A stretch of 64,000 bases of DNA from Caldilineaceae bacterium (lineage in GTDB: Bacteria; Chloroflexota; Anaerolineae; Caldilineales; Caldilineaceae), in the NCBI GenBank assembly GCA_026645575.1, contig JAPKMW010000012.1, forward strand, positions 62,001 to 126,000. Direction: 5' to 3'. Within the stretch, counting starts at the first letter, position 1. Each line of letters begins with the position of its first letter. Shown piece by piece: positions 40,716 through 49,119 of the stretch. The notes beneath the pieces are model-generated. The model searched no databases, had not been told where the DNA came from, and saw nothing but the letters and a program-made list of their open reading frames with translations. Made by a program: the position numbers and the translations under genes.

Positions 40716-42098
40716 ATGAATGAGCGCAGATTAAGTCGTCGTGAGTTTCTGAGAGCATCCGCTGTCGCTGCGGCCAGCGTCGGGCTGGTCGCCTGTGCTG
40801 TACCCCAGGCTGGTGCGCCGGAAGAGGCCGGCGCCGGTGCTGACCAAGAGAAAGTGCTGATCAAATTTTTCAACCGGGGCGGCGAGTATGTCTTCCAGAC
40901 CATGGATTTGCAGATTGCCGAGTTCAAGAAGACCCACCCCAACTATGACTTTGAACTCAACGAGGTGGCCGGCTTCTCGCACCAGGAAGCGCTCTTGAAC
41001 ATGCTCGCTGCCGGCGAAGGGCCAGACTGCTGGTTCGACTCGGTGCGCACCACCGGCATGTTGGCGCGCAAGGGTGTCGTGCAAGAGATCGATGATTTCC
41101 TCTCCGCCGAGCCAACCTACAAGCCAGAAAATTTCACCGAAAACACCTTCTCCTGTCAGACCTTTGACGGCAAGATTTGGGGCATTCCGTGGGACAGCGG
41201 TGCGTTACTGATTATGTACAACAAGGATCTCTTGGATGCCGCCGGTGTGCCGCACCCCGATCCGAGCGCCTGGTTGACTTGGGACGAGATCATCGACCTG
41301 GGCAAGCAGTTGACCTTTGACATGAATGACAAGACGCCGAATGATGCCGACTTTGACCCCGGTCGCGTCAAGCAATATGGCTTTATGGCCGACACCGGTC
41401 ATGGTCGCCAGACTTATATGTGGTCGCATGGCGCTGAGATCATCGAAGGCGACATGACCATGCCCATCGACACGCCCGAATTTATCGAGGCGATGAACTG
41501 GTTGGCCGACTTGGGCTTGAAACATTACGTGGCGCCATCGGCCAAGTATCAGACCGCGCAGGAGATCACCCTGCCCTCCGGCAATGTCGCCATGCAACAT
41601 GCCGGCGTCTGGAGCCTGGGCGAATATCTGGATGCCGGGATCAACATCGGCATGATCCAGGTGCCCTATAGCAAGCAGAAGACCTCCTACGGCCAATACT
41701 CGCCCATGTGCGTCTTTAAGGAAAGCAGCCTGAAGCAGGAAGCCTTTGACTTTATCTACTTCTGCACGGCTGACCCGGCTGGGCAGAAGATCATTGTCGA
41801 CCGTGGTCAGTTACAGCCCACGCTCAGAGCGTTGCGTGAAGATTATCTCAACGCCGAAAAGCCCACGTCCGCCGAACGCCAACTGGCCTATGATGTCTTT
41901 GAAAACAAAGAGACCTACCGCTGGCCTGGCGACAAGATCAACTCCTACTGGAACGGCTGGTATCAATACTTTATCGACCTCTGGGGTCCCTACCTGACCG
42001 ATCTCTTCATCGGCAACAAACGCTGGGAAGACATTGCGCCCGAACTGCGGCCCAAGTCAGAAGCGCTGTTGCAAACCGGGGAAGTGCCGACGGCGTAA
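40716..42098 (+). CDS. ABC transporter sugar-binding lipoprotein, Tat-exported
   Basis: The 460-aa protein starts at ATG 40716 with AAGGAG upstream. The signal has a twin-arginine motif (SRREFLR) followed by a hydrophobic stretch and the lipobox LVAC, so it should be a Tat-exported lipoprotein held at the membrane by its Cys at about residue 24. The mature part is a bacterial extracellular solute-binding protein type 1 (MalE-like): FFNRGGEYVFQTMDLQIAEFKK, WGIPWDSGALLIMYNKDLLDAAG and AMQHAGVWSLGEYLDAG. The two permease genes downstream complete a sugar importer. No ATPase (MalK/UgpC) is in the window, so it would be shared. Confidence 0.92.
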   Translation: MNERRLSRREFLRASAVAAASVGLVACAVPQAGAPEEAGAGADQEKVLIKFFNRGGEYVFQTMDLQIAEFKKTHPNYDFELNEVAGFSHQEALLNMLAAGEGPDCWFDSVRTTGMLARKGVVQEIDDFLSAEPTYKPENFTENTFSCQTFDGKIWGIPWDSGALLIMYNKDLLDAAGVPHPDPSAWLTWDEIIDLGKQLTFDMNDKTPNDADFDPGRVKQYGFMADTGHGRQTYMWSHGAEIIEGDMTMPIDTPEFIEAMNWLADLGLKHYVAPSAKYQTAQEITLPSGNVAMQHAGVWSLGEYLDAGINIGMIQVPYSKQKTSYGQYSPMCVFKESSLKQEAFDFIYFCTADPAGQKIIVDRGQLQPTLRALREDYLNAEKPTSAERQLAYDVFENKETYRWPGDKINSYWNGWYQYFIDLWGPYLTDLFIGNKRWEDIAPELRPKSEALLQTGEVPTA

Positions 42099-42109
42099 TG
42101 CTCTTTTGA

Positions 42110-42179
42110 GAATGAGAGATTAAGAGATTGAGAGATTTGCGCCACTAGCTCTCCCAATCTCTTAATCTCTCATTCTCTC
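42110..42179. repeat. 27-bp-arm hairpin (GAGAGATT family) inside the ABC operon
   Basis: Arms 42110-42136 and 42153-42179 are complementary at 25 of 27 positions and built of GAGAATGA, GAGATTAA and GAGATTGA. It begins 11 nt after the binding-protein stop and precedes the first permease, so it could set the usual excess of binding protein. Confidence 0.93.
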
Positions 42180-42201
42180 AATCTCCTGTTTGAGAAATGC
42201 A

Positions 42202-43149
42202 ATGGGTACACCACAGACTTTTTCCAAATTACCCTTCTACCGCCGCCTGAGCTTTGAAGAAACCTTCTGGGGATGGTTATTTGTCATCCCGGCGGTATTA
42301 GGGTTGATCTTATTTCGCTTTGGGCCGGTCTTGGCTAGCCTCTATTTTAGTTTCACCAAATATGATATTCTCAGCCCGCCCCAGTGGGTGGGCTTGGCGA
42401 ACTATCGGACGATGCTGGCCGATGAGTATTGGCAGAAGTCGATTACAGTGACGCTCAATTATACAGTGCTTTTTATTCCGCTCTCATTGATTGTCGCCTA
42501 TAGTATCGGCCTGTTGATGAGCCAAGAGTTGCGCGGCATTACCGTCTATCGCACTATGTGGTATCTTCCCTCGCTGGTGCCAACGGTGGCGAGTGCGATT
42601 GTCTGGCGTTGGGCGTTGAACCCGGAGTTTGGGCCGGTCAACTACCCGTTGCGTCTGCTGGGCTTGGATGTCCCCGGCTGGCTTACCGATCCGAACTGGA
42701 TCATCCCCTCGGTGGTCTTGATTCAATTGTGGGGGTTGGGCAACGCTGCGCTGATCTTCCTGGCCTCGATCAAAGGGGTGCCGACCACTTTCTACGAAGC
42801 CGCCGAAGTCGATGGGGCGAATGCCTGGGTGAAGTTCTGGAAAATCACCTTGCCCATGACCTCGTCGGTGATCTTCTTTCAGTTGATTATGAGCGTGATC
42901 GCCAGTTTTCAAGTCTTTGGCGTCGCCTACATTCTCTTCAGTGGCCAGACGACGAGTGATCCCGCCGGCCCTGGCAATGCAGCGCTCTTCTATGTGCTCT
43001 ATACCTTCCGCAACGCCTTTGGCTACTTCAAAAATGGCTATGCCAGCGCCCTAGCCTGGGTGATGTTTTTGGTGATCTTGCTGCTGACGCTGATTCTCTT
43101 CCGCACGCAAAACCGTTGGGTCTACTATGAAGTGGAAGGCGAGGAGTAA
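42202..43149 (+). CDS. ABC sugar transporter permease, MalF/UgpA type
   Basis: The 315-aa protein has six hydrophobic helices. The EAA loop for the ATPase is VPTTFYEAAEVDGANAWVKFWKITLPM (about 200-226). The N-terminus FEETFWGWLFVIPAVLGLILFRFGPVLASLYFSF matches MalF/UgpA permeases. ATG 42202 is preferred over the upstream TTG 42190; the ribosome-binding site is weak. The partner permease gene is 1.3 kb further on because an unrelated ATPase gene lies between. Confidence 0.92.
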   Translation: MGTPQTFSKLPFYRRLSFEETFWGWLFVIPAVLGLILFRFGPVLASLYFSFTKYDILSPPQWVGLANYRTMLADEYWQKSITVTLNYTVLFIPLSLIVAYSIGLLMSQELRGITVYRTMWYLPSLVPTVASAIVWRWALNPEFGPVNYPLRLLGLDVPGWLTDPNWIIPSVVLIQLWGLGNAALIFLASIKGVPTTFYEAAEVDGANAWVKFWKITLPMTSSVIFFQLIMSVIASFQVFGVAYILFSGQTTSDPAGPGNAALFYVLYTFRNAFGYFKNGYASALAWVMFLVILLLTLILFRTQNRWVYYEVEGEE

Positions 43150-43204
43150 GTAGGTTCCTGTAGATTATTGTCGATAACACAATGATAATAGTAGAGAGTG
43201 ATTA

Positions 43205-43239
43205 CTTGAAAATCTAAAGGTGAACTTTGGATTTTCAAG
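43205..43239. repeat. 15-bp hairpin between permease and AAA_14 gene
   Basis: CTTGAAAATCTAAAG (43205-43219) and CTTTGGATTTTCAAG (43225-43239) are complementary at 14 of 15 positions around a 5-nt loop. It could end transcription of the first half of the ABC operon. Confidence 0.85.
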
Positions 43240-43248
43240 GTTCGATAG

Positions 43249-43272
43249 ATCATGATAGAATCTTACCATGAT
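43249..43272 (+). promoter_or_regulatory. Palindrome over the start codon of the AAA_14 gene
   Basis: This 24-bp stretch is symmetric at 18 positions (ATCATG at the left edge, CATGAT at the right). TAGAAT at 43256-43261 is 6 nt before the ATG, which suggests a leaderless transcript. There is no Shine-Dalgarno sequence. Confidence 0.5.
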
Positions 43273-44428
43273 TCAACGACCTGATCTCATCCAACAAATT
43301 CAAAAAGGGTTAGCACAGAGCCGTGTTGTGACACTCTTAGGCCCACGTCAATGTGGCAAGACGACACTAGCACGTACTTTTGTATCGCCTAATACGCTGA
43401 ACTATTTCGATCTGGAAGATCCCGTTAGCCTGGCGCGTTTAAACGAACCAATGCTGGCGCTCCGTGATCTCGAAGGATTGGTCGTAATTGACGAAGTTCA
43501 GCGGCGGCCCGACCTCTTTCCCATTCTGCGCGTACTGGTAGACCGTCAGCCCTTGCCGGCGCGCTTTCTGATTCTAGGGAGTGCTGGGCCAACACTCTTA
43601 CGTCAATCGGCGGAATCGTTGGCCGGACGGGTCGAAACAATTACAATGGGTGGTTTTTCGCTTGACGAGGTTGGTACGGAAGCGCAGCGCGCACATTGGC
43701 TGCGTGGTGGCTTTCCCCTCTCCTTTCTGGCACAAGATGACGAAGGGAGTTTTCGTTGGCGGAAAAATTTTGTACAGACCTTTGTAGAGCGTGATCTGCC
43801 GCAATTAGGTATTACGATTCCAGCCACTGCAATTTTACGCTTTTGGATGTTGTTAGCGCACTATCACGGTCAAGTGTGGAATAATGCCGAGGCGGCACGT
43901 GCCTTGGGGGTTTCCGAACCAACGGCACGCAACTATTTAGATATTTTGACGAGCAGCTTTATGGTCAGTCAATTACAGCCCTGGTATGCGAATCTGAGTA
44001 AACGCCAAGTAAAGTCACCAAAACTTTATTTCAATGACAGTGGTCTGTTGCATTATCTATTAGGGATTCGTACCGAGCTTGAATTACTCACCCATAACAA
44101 AACTGGCGCTTCTTGGGAGGGCTATGCTCTGAACGAAGCGATACGTGTCATTCGACCTGACGCCGCTTATTTTTGGGCAACCCATGCCGGCGCAGAGTTG
44201 GATCTCTTTATGATAAAAGCTGGGCGCAAGATTGGCGTTGAGTTCAAGCGCTCAGATGCGCCTTCCCTAACCGCATCCATGCGTATCGCCCTGACTGATT
44301 TAGACCTAGATCATCTGGTTGTCGTCTATCCTGGCGCCATGTCCTATCCATTAGCCGAACGGGTTACGGTGATGCCACTGGCAAACCTATCTACCCATGT
44401 TCATTCGATTGTGAGCAATCATGCGTAG
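43268..44428 (+). CDS. AAA_14/DUF4143 ATP-binding protein inserted in an ABC operon
   Basis: The 386-aa protein has Walker A LLGPRQCGKTTLA (about 21-33), Walker B GLVVIDEVQRRPDLFPIL (about 69-86), sensor RFLILGSAGPTLL, and a C-terminal DUF4143 region with AELDLFMIKAGRKIGVEFKRSDAP, a PD-(D/E)XK-like pattern. It resembles the protein at 25499-26737. It separates the two permease genes of a sugar transporter. Its last 8 nt overlap the start of the second permease gene. The DNA looks poorer in G+C than its neighbours. Both facts suggest it was acquired. Confidence 0.9.
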   Translation: MIQRPDLIQQIQKGLAQSRVVTLLGPRQCGKTTLARTFVSPNTLNYFDLEDPVSLARLNEPMLALRDLEGLVVIDEVQRRPDLFPILRVLVDRQPLPARFLILGSAGPTLLRQSAESLAGRVETITMGGFSLDEVGTEAQRAHWLRGGFPLSFLAQDDEGSFRWRKNFVQTFVERDLPQLGITIPATAILRFWMLLAHYHGQVWNNAEAARALGVSEPTARNYLDILTSSFMVSQLQPWYANLSKRQVKSPKLYFNDSGLLHYLLGIRTELELLTHNKTGASWEGYALNEAIRVIRPDAAYFWATHAGAELDLFMIKAGRKIGVEFKRSDAPSLTASMRIALTDLDLDHLVVVYPGAMSYPLAERVTVMPLANLSTHVHSIVSNHA

Positions 44429-45257
44429 ACAACGTACCATCAGCAAAATGCTCGGCCTTTTGATCGTCGGCGGGGGCGGCCTGATTATGTTACTGCCCTT
44501 TGTCTGGCTTGTCTCTTCTTCCTTTAAGTCCGCCAACAAGATCTACGTCTTCCCGCCCCAGTTGATCCCCGATCCCTTCCGCTGGCAGAATTATGTCGAG
44601 GTCTTTACGGCGGTGCCGGTCTTTACCTATGCCCAGAACACCTTGCTCATTACCGTCTTTGCCACCATCGGTACGGTTCTCAGTTCAATTGTGGCCGGTT
44701 ATGCCTTTGCTCGGTTGCGCTTCAAGGGTCGTGACACCGTCTTCTCCATCTTGCTGGCGACCTTGATGTTGCCCTATGTAGTGATCATGATCCCGGTCTA
44801 TGTGATGTTCTCCAAGGTTGGCTGGATCAACACCTTGTATCCTTTGATTGTGCCGGCCTACTTTGGCGACGCCTTTTTTATCTTTCTGCTGCGCCAGTTC
44901 TTCCGCACCATTCCGATGGAATTAGAAGACGCCGCCCGCATTGATGGCGCCAGCCGCCCGCGCGTCTTGTTCCAGATTATGGCGCCGCTGGCCCGCCCGG
45001 CGATCATTGTGGTGACAATCCAGTCGATTCTAGGCGAGTGGAATGCCTTTATGCAGCCCTTGATCTTCCTGACCAAACGCAGCATGTGGACGCTGGCGTT
45101 GGGACTCAATTCGCTCCAACGCTTTGAAACCGGTCGCGACTGGACTCATTATATGATGGTGCTGGGCGTCTTTATGGTCGTACCGGTGGTGATCATGTAT
45201 TTCCTTGCCCAGCGGGAGTTTATTCAGGGCATTGTCATGACGGGCATGAAGGCGTAA
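44421..45257 (+). CDS. ABC sugar transporter permease, MalG/UgpE type
   Basis: The 278-aa protein has six hydrophobic segments; helix 1 is MLGLLIVGGGGLIMLLPFVWLVSSSF. The EAA-loop is PMELEDAARIDGASRPRVLFQIMAPLARP (about 170-198). YPLIVPAYFGDAFFIFLLRQFF and LTKRSMWTLALGLNSLQ are typical of MalG-type partners. It pairs with the permease at 42202 and the binding protein at 40716. Its ATG lies within the end of the AAA_14 gene, so its translation may depend on that gene. Confidence 0.92.
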   Translation: MRRQRTISKMLGLLIVGGGGLIMLLPFVWLVSSSFKSANKIYVFPPQLIPDPFRWQNYVEVFTAVPVFTYAQNTLLITVFATIGTVLSSIVAGYAFARLRFKGRDTVFSILLATLMLPYVVIMIPVYVMFSKVGWINTLYPLIVPAYFGDAFFIFLLRQFFRTIPMELEDAARIDGASRPRVLFQIMAPLARPAIIVVTIQSILGEWNAFMQPLIFLTKRSMWTLALGLNSLQRFETGRDWTHYMMVLGVFMVVPVVIMYFLAQREFIQGIVMTGMKA

Positions 45258-45267
45258 TCATTCAGTT

Positions 45268-45357
45268 CACAGAGAGACACGAAGACAACACAGAGAGACG
45301 CAGAGAAGAATCTCATTTCTCTGTGCCTCTCTGTGCAACCTCTCTATATCTCTGTGT
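45268..45357. repeat. Tandem-word hairpin (CACAGAGAG family)
   Basis: The inner arms 45287-45307 and 45317-45336 (AACACAGAGAGACGCAGAGAA against TTCTCTGTGCCTCTCTGTG) pair with two mismatches. Outer CACAGAGAGA and TCTCTGTG extend them. It starts about 10 nt after the second permease stop. Confidence 0.85.
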
Positions 45358-45387
45358 TCCGGCTTGTAATGTTACCAAAGGAAAATT

Positions 45388-46494
45388 ATGCAGAAAGAAC
45401 ATGTGATTGTTTATCGCGAAACTGGAAAATTCGCCGGTTGGCCGGCCAACTATGGCATGTGGGCCTGGGGCGATGAAATTGTTGTTGGCTTTACTCAGTG
45501 TACGCAATTAGCCGGCGCCGGGTTTCATTCCCGCACCCGCGAATTGCCGGCTTACCCAATGCAAGCACGGAGCCTGGATGGCGGACGCACCTGGCAGACG
45601 ATTCGTACACCGGCGCCGTCCCCTGGCGATCGCGGCTTTTCAGCAGATGAACATATGAAACCCGAACTACGGGTGGCAGAAGCGTTAACGCAGGGATTGG
45701 AACCCATACCCCGCCCCTGTCCTGGCAACATCGATTTTACCCACCCTGATTTTGCTATCATGTGTGCGCGTACCGGGTTGGGTGGCGGCACGACGGCCTG
45801 GTTCTACCTCTCTACGGATCGCGCTCACACCTGGCAAGGGCCATTTAGCCTACCCATGTTTGGGCAAACGGGGATTGAAGCCCGCACAGATGTCCTGGTC
45901 AACGGTCAGCGCGATTGCATGTTGTTTGTTACGGCAACCACCGAAAAGGGCGAAGAGGGCAAGGGCGTGTTGTTAGCCCGTACCACCGATGGCGGCCAGA
46001 ACTTTGCTCTTGTTTCCTGGGTGGCAACTTCGGAAAAAGATGAATTGATTATGCCTTCAAGTTTGCGGTTGGACGCACAGACACTTATCACTGCCATCCG
46101 CTGTAGTATACGCGAGGGGGAATTTGAGGAAGTGCCGACTTGGATCGATCTCTACGAATCGACCGATAATGGCGCCACCTTCCACTATCTGAACCGCCCG
46201 GTTCCCGACGCTGGTTCTGGTGGCAACCCGCCATCACTGCTCAAATTGCAGGATGGTCGCCTCTGTTTGACCTATGGCTATCGCGCCGCGCCCTTTGGCA
46301 TCCGCGCCCGCCTAAGTGAAGACGGTGGCAAAAGCTGGGGCGAGGTCATCCACCTGCGCGATGATGGCGCCTGCTCCGATTTGGGCTATACCCGCTCCAT
46401 CCAACGCCCCGACGGCATGATTGTGACCACCTATTATTTTAACGAACATGTTGATACCGAACGGTACATCGGCGCAACCCTGTGGCGACCTTAG
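45388..46494 (+). CDS. Sialidase-fold (BNR/Asp-box) protein
   Basis: The 368-aa protein starts at ATG 45388 with AAAGGAAAA upstream and no signal peptide. Five Asp boxes (S/T-x-D-x-G-x-T/S-W/F) define a six-bladed beta-propeller: SLDGGRTW, STDRAHTW, TTDGGQNF, STDNGATF and SEDGGKSW. The C-terminal RPDGMIVTTYYFNEHVDTERYIGATLW is typical of sialidase-like glycosidases in glycan gene clusters. Whether it cleaves sialic acid cannot be told; the Arg triad is not clearly identified. The gene lies just downstream of the sugar transporter operon. Confidence 0.8.
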   Translation: MQKEHVIVYRETGKFAGWPANYGMWAWGDEIVVGFTQCTQLAGAGFHSRTRELPAYPMQARSLDGGRTWQTIRTPAPSPGDRGFSADEHMKPELRVAEALTQGLEPIPRPCPGNIDFTHPDFAIMCARTGLGGGTTAWFYLSTDRAHTWQGPFSLPMFGQTGIEARTDVLVNGQRDCMLFVTATTEKGEEGKGVLLARTTDGGQNFALVSWVATSEKDELIMPSSLRLDAQTLITAIRCSIREGEFEEVPTWIDLYESTDNGATFHYLNRPVPDAGSGGNPPSLLKLQDGRLCLTYGYRAAPFGIRARLSEDGGKSWGEVIHLRDDGACSDLGYTRSIQRPDGMIVTTYYFNEHVDTERYIGATLWRP

Positions 46495-46546
46495 CAATAA
46501 TTAATGGAGAATAATTAATAAATAATTATTCTCCATTAATTATTGC
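46494..46546. repeat. Perfect 23-bp A+T-rich hairpin between convergent genes
   Basis: Arms 46494-46516 and 46524-46546 are exact complements, with GGAGAA and AATAATTAA words and a 7-nt loop. The left arm overlaps the final base of the sialidase stop codon, and the right arm ends 5 nt before the SDR stop. Confidence 0.95.
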
Positions 46547-46551
46547 AATTC

Positions 46552-47313
46552 CTAAATCGCCGTCAACCCGCCATCCACCATATAAGTTCCACCTGTGCAA
46601 TAGGCTGACTCATCCGAAGCCAGGAAAATCGCCAGCCCCACCACATCCTCTGGTTGCCCTAGCCGGCCGAGGGGTGTGGAATTGATCAACCCCTGTCGTG
46701 TCGCCTGATCCGCAAAGAGTTCCTTCGTCAATGGCGTTTCGGTGGCGCCCGGCACCACAGCATTGACCCGAATGCGGTCACGCGCATAGTCAGCCGCCAT
46801 GACACGCGTCAGGCCATAGACGGCGCCTTTGCTGGAGCTATAGGCCGTATAGCCCGGCGCACAACCGACTAACCCCGTCGGCGACGCCACATTGATGATC
46901 GAGCCGCCGCCCCGCTGCAACATCGACGGAATCACATATTTGGCACAAAGCCAGACGCCGCGGATATTAACGTTATAGGTACGGTCCCAAATCTCTTCAC
47001 TCAACTCGTGAGCGCGGGCGTCTTTGCCGACTAACTGAATGGCAGCATTGCTATACAACACATCGACACCGCCAAAGTGTTGCACCGCCTGGGCCACCAT
47101 CGCTTCCACATCACTGGCTTTGGCGACATCGGTCTTGGCAAAAATCGCCTCGCCGCCTGCTGCCCGAATCGCATTTACTGCGGCTTCGCCATCGCTGGGC
47201 TTAATCTCGGCAATCACCACCTTGGCCCCTTCGCGCGCATACGCCTTCGCCACCGCCAACCCCATCCCGGCCCCACCGCCAGTCACAATCGCAACTTTAT
47301 TCTGTAAACGCAT
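46552..47313 (-). CDS. Short-chain dehydrogenase/reductase
   Basis: The product is 253 aa from ATG 47313. Its Shine-Dalgarno lies in a GGAGAG site at the end of a purine array. NAD(P) binding TGGGAGMGLAVA (about 12-23), NAG-like NAAIQ, active-site Ser in NVASPTG, and the Tyr-Lys pair in YTAYSSSKGAV are all present. The C-terminal GGTYMVDGGLTAI is standard. It reduces or oxidises a hydroxyl or carbonyl group, probably of a sugar or its derivative given the neighbours. It lies downstream of a PhyH gene on the same strand. Confidence 0.92.
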   Translation of the reverse strand: MRLQNKVAIVTGGGAGMGLAVAKAYAREGAKVVIAEIKPSDGEAAVNAIRAAGGEAIFAKTDVAKASDVEAMVAQAVQHFGGVDVLYSNAAIQLVGKDARAHELSEEIWDRTYNVNIRGVWLCAKYVIPSMLQRGGGSIINVASPTGLVGCAPGYTAYSSSKGAVYGLTRVMAADYARDRIRVNAVVPGATETPLTKELFADQATRQGLINSTPLGRLGQPEDVVGLAIFLASDESAYCTGGTYMVDGGLTAI

Positions 47314-47325
47314 ATCGCTCTCCCT

Positions 47326-47353
47326 CTTCTTGTCTTCCTGTCTTCTTGTCTTT
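47326..47353 (-). repeat. One-armed purine array that supplies the SDR ribosome-binding region
   Basis: On the + strand CTTCTTGT, CTTCCTGT, CTTCTTGT follow each other; on the transcribed strand this is AAGACAAGA-type repeats. It starts right after the PhyH stop codon, like the paired elements, but no complementary arm is present. Confidence 0.7.
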
Positions 47354-47356
47354 GCT

Positions 47357-48160
47357 TCACCCCACCAACCGCCGCACCTCATCCCGCCAGGTTCCTGCCA
47401 CTGTAACGCCGTACTCACGCTGCCCGCCCGTCGCTTGCGGCCCAGTGATATGAATGATGCCTTCGGTCAGGCGGCCTGTGCCGACATAGTCCGTGTTGAG
47501 AAAGTGAAAGGCCAACCCGGCGCGCTCATGGTCGGTGTTGTTGGCTTTGGTGCCGTGACCAATGCCATAGTTGAAAAAAACTGCGCCCCCCGCCGGTAGA
47601 ATAACGGGGACGGCGCGACTATCGTCGGCGTCAAAGGTAATATGGTGATCGCTGCCCAGGTCACGTTCGTGGGCAAAGGTCTCCAAGTGGCTGCGCGGGA
47701 TGACATGGAGTGTGCCATTGGCCAGGTTGGCCTCGTGCAGCGCAATCCACATGCCGACGCCTTTGGTCGGGTCGCTGATCTGGAAATAGGCATTATCCGT
47801 GTGCCAACTGGTGCCGGCGCCGGTGCGGCCCGGCTTGAGAAAAATCTGATCGAGGTGGCGCACAAAGGGCGTGCCAATCAACTGACCGACGACAGCCACC
47901 ACCTTCTCGTTAAAGGGGAAGGCACGAAAGAGCGTACTCTTGTTGTTGAGCGGGATGATCTGGTAGTTGACTTTGGTCGTCGAATGGGTCTTGCCGTCGC
48001 CGTCGGTGGCGACATTGCGCCCTAAGCCTTCACGCTTAAAACGTTCCAATTCGGCCAACATGGCGGCTAGTTCGGTAGCATCAAAAAAGGTGGGGAAGAT
48101 GGCATACCCCTCTTCACGGAATTGAGCCAGTTGTTGTGCAGTCACCGGCAAGGGATTCAT
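47357..48160 (-). CDS. Phytanoyl-CoA dioxygenase (PhyH) family protein
   Basis: The 267-aa protein has the complete Fe(II)/2-oxoglutarate site: HxD in SWHTDNAYF (about residues 116-124), the distal His in GIGHGTKANN, and the 2OG-binding Arg in ERAGLAFHF. The N-terminus LAQFREEGYAIFPTFFDATELAAMLAELERFKREGLG is standard. AAAGGAG precedes the ATG. It probably hydroxylates a small organic molecule and forms an operon with the SDR gene, which could oxidise the new hydroxyl. The substrate is unknown. Confidence 0.9.
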   Translation of the reverse strand: MNPLPVTAQQLAQFREEGYAIFPTFFDATELAAMLAELERFKREGLGRNVATDGDGKTHSTTKVNYQIIPLNNKSTLFRAFPFNEKVVAVVGQLIGTPFVRHLDQIFLKPGRTGAGTSWHTDNAYFQISDPTKGVGMWIALHEANLANGTLHVIPRSHLETFAHERDLGSDHHITFDADDSRAVPVILPAGGAVFFNYGIGHGTKANNTDHERAGLAFHFLNTDYVGTGRLTEGIIHITGPQATGGQREYGVTVAGTWRDEVRRLVG

Positions 48161-48338
48161 GGAATACTCCTTTGGGTTTGGTAGTGGGACGACGCCACAG
48201 GAAAAACAGCGTGCGCTATGCCCACTGTTCCGGCGAATGGGCTGGATCGTATGTCAACTCGCGGCAATTGTCAACCTGATAGCACAGGTGCGGCGATTCC
48301 AAGCGAGCATATTTTTTACACGAATAAACCTTCAATCG

Positions 48339-48370
48339 TTGACACCAAATCACTTTAGATGGTAATCTAA
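48339..48370 (+). promoter_or_regulatory. Promoter with operator-like repeat for the GNAT gene
   Basis: TTGACA (48339-48344), 18 nt, then TAATCT (48363-48368). TTAGAT (48355-48360) and ATCTAA (48365-48370) form an inverted repeat overlapping the -10 box. Confidence 0.5.
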
Positions 48371-48406
48371 CACCCACACGGCATAAACAAATAGCGTCAA
48401 TAAGGA

Positions 48407-49006
48407 ATGGCGGTTTCGCTAAAAATGATAAACATCGCTTTACCAACGCCCACACTGCACACGGCGCGCCTGCGGTTGCGCCCATTCACAGAAGCCGACA
48501 CGGACGCAATCTATGCGCTGATGAGCAACGCCTATGTGCTGCGCTATTGGGACGCACCGCCCTGGAGCGAGCGCTCGCGGGCAGATCGATTTATTGCGAA
48601 TTGCCAAAAGATGGCAGTGGAAGGCGAAGGCGTGCGGCTGGCAATCGAACGCCGCATCGATGGTCTGTTCATCGGCTGGTGTGCTTTGCAGAAATGGGAG
48701 CCAGCGTATCGCAGCGCGATGATTGGTTACTGCTTCGCTGAACAGGCATGGGGTCAAGGTTTTGCCACCGAGGCAGCGGGCGCCCTGTTGCAGTGGGGGT
48801 TCGATACGTTGGATCTAAACCGTGTGGAATCTGGCGCAGATACGCGCAACCGAGCATCGGAGCGCGTGCTGGAAAAACTTGGCTTTGTACGCGAAGGCAC
48901 GCGGCGCGAATCTTGCATCGTAAACGGAGAAGTGTCCGACGACTCGGTTTATGGGCTACTCCGGCGGGAGTGGAAGACGCTTCAGGCAAAGTCAAAGGCC
49001 GAATAG
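48407..49006 (+). CDS. GNAT-family N-acetyltransferase (RimJ/RimL type)
   Basis: The 199-aa protein has the GNAT core: LHTARLRLRPFTEADTDAIYALMSN, the acetyl-CoA binding AEQAWGQGFATEAAGALLQWGF (about 107-128, motif Q/R-x-x-G-x-G/A), and RNRASERVLEKLGFVREG. RimJ-like members acetylate protein N-termini or small molecules. The start is unclear: ATG 48407 has AAGGA almost adjacent and ATG 48425 has it at a longer distance; the shorter form would be 193 aa. It stands alone between two operons of opposite strand. Confidence 0.88.
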   Translation: MAVSLKMINIALPTPTLHTARLRLRPFTEADTDAIYALMSNAYVLRYWDAPPWSERSRADRFIANCQKMAVEGEGVRLAIERRIDGLFIGWCALQKWEPAYRSAMIGYCFAEQAWGQGFATEAAGALLQWGFDTLDLNRVESGADTRNRASERVLEKLGFVREGTRRESCIVNGEVSDDSVYGLLRREWKTLQAKSKAE

Positions 49007-49119
49007 ACAAACGCACCTGGATCTCATCATTCGTCATCTCGTCCCACGGAGACGGTAGGAACCAGCAGAATTATTTACTTTTCGTCCCGGAGGGGCACTT
49101 GAATTGAGGAGCAAACCCA

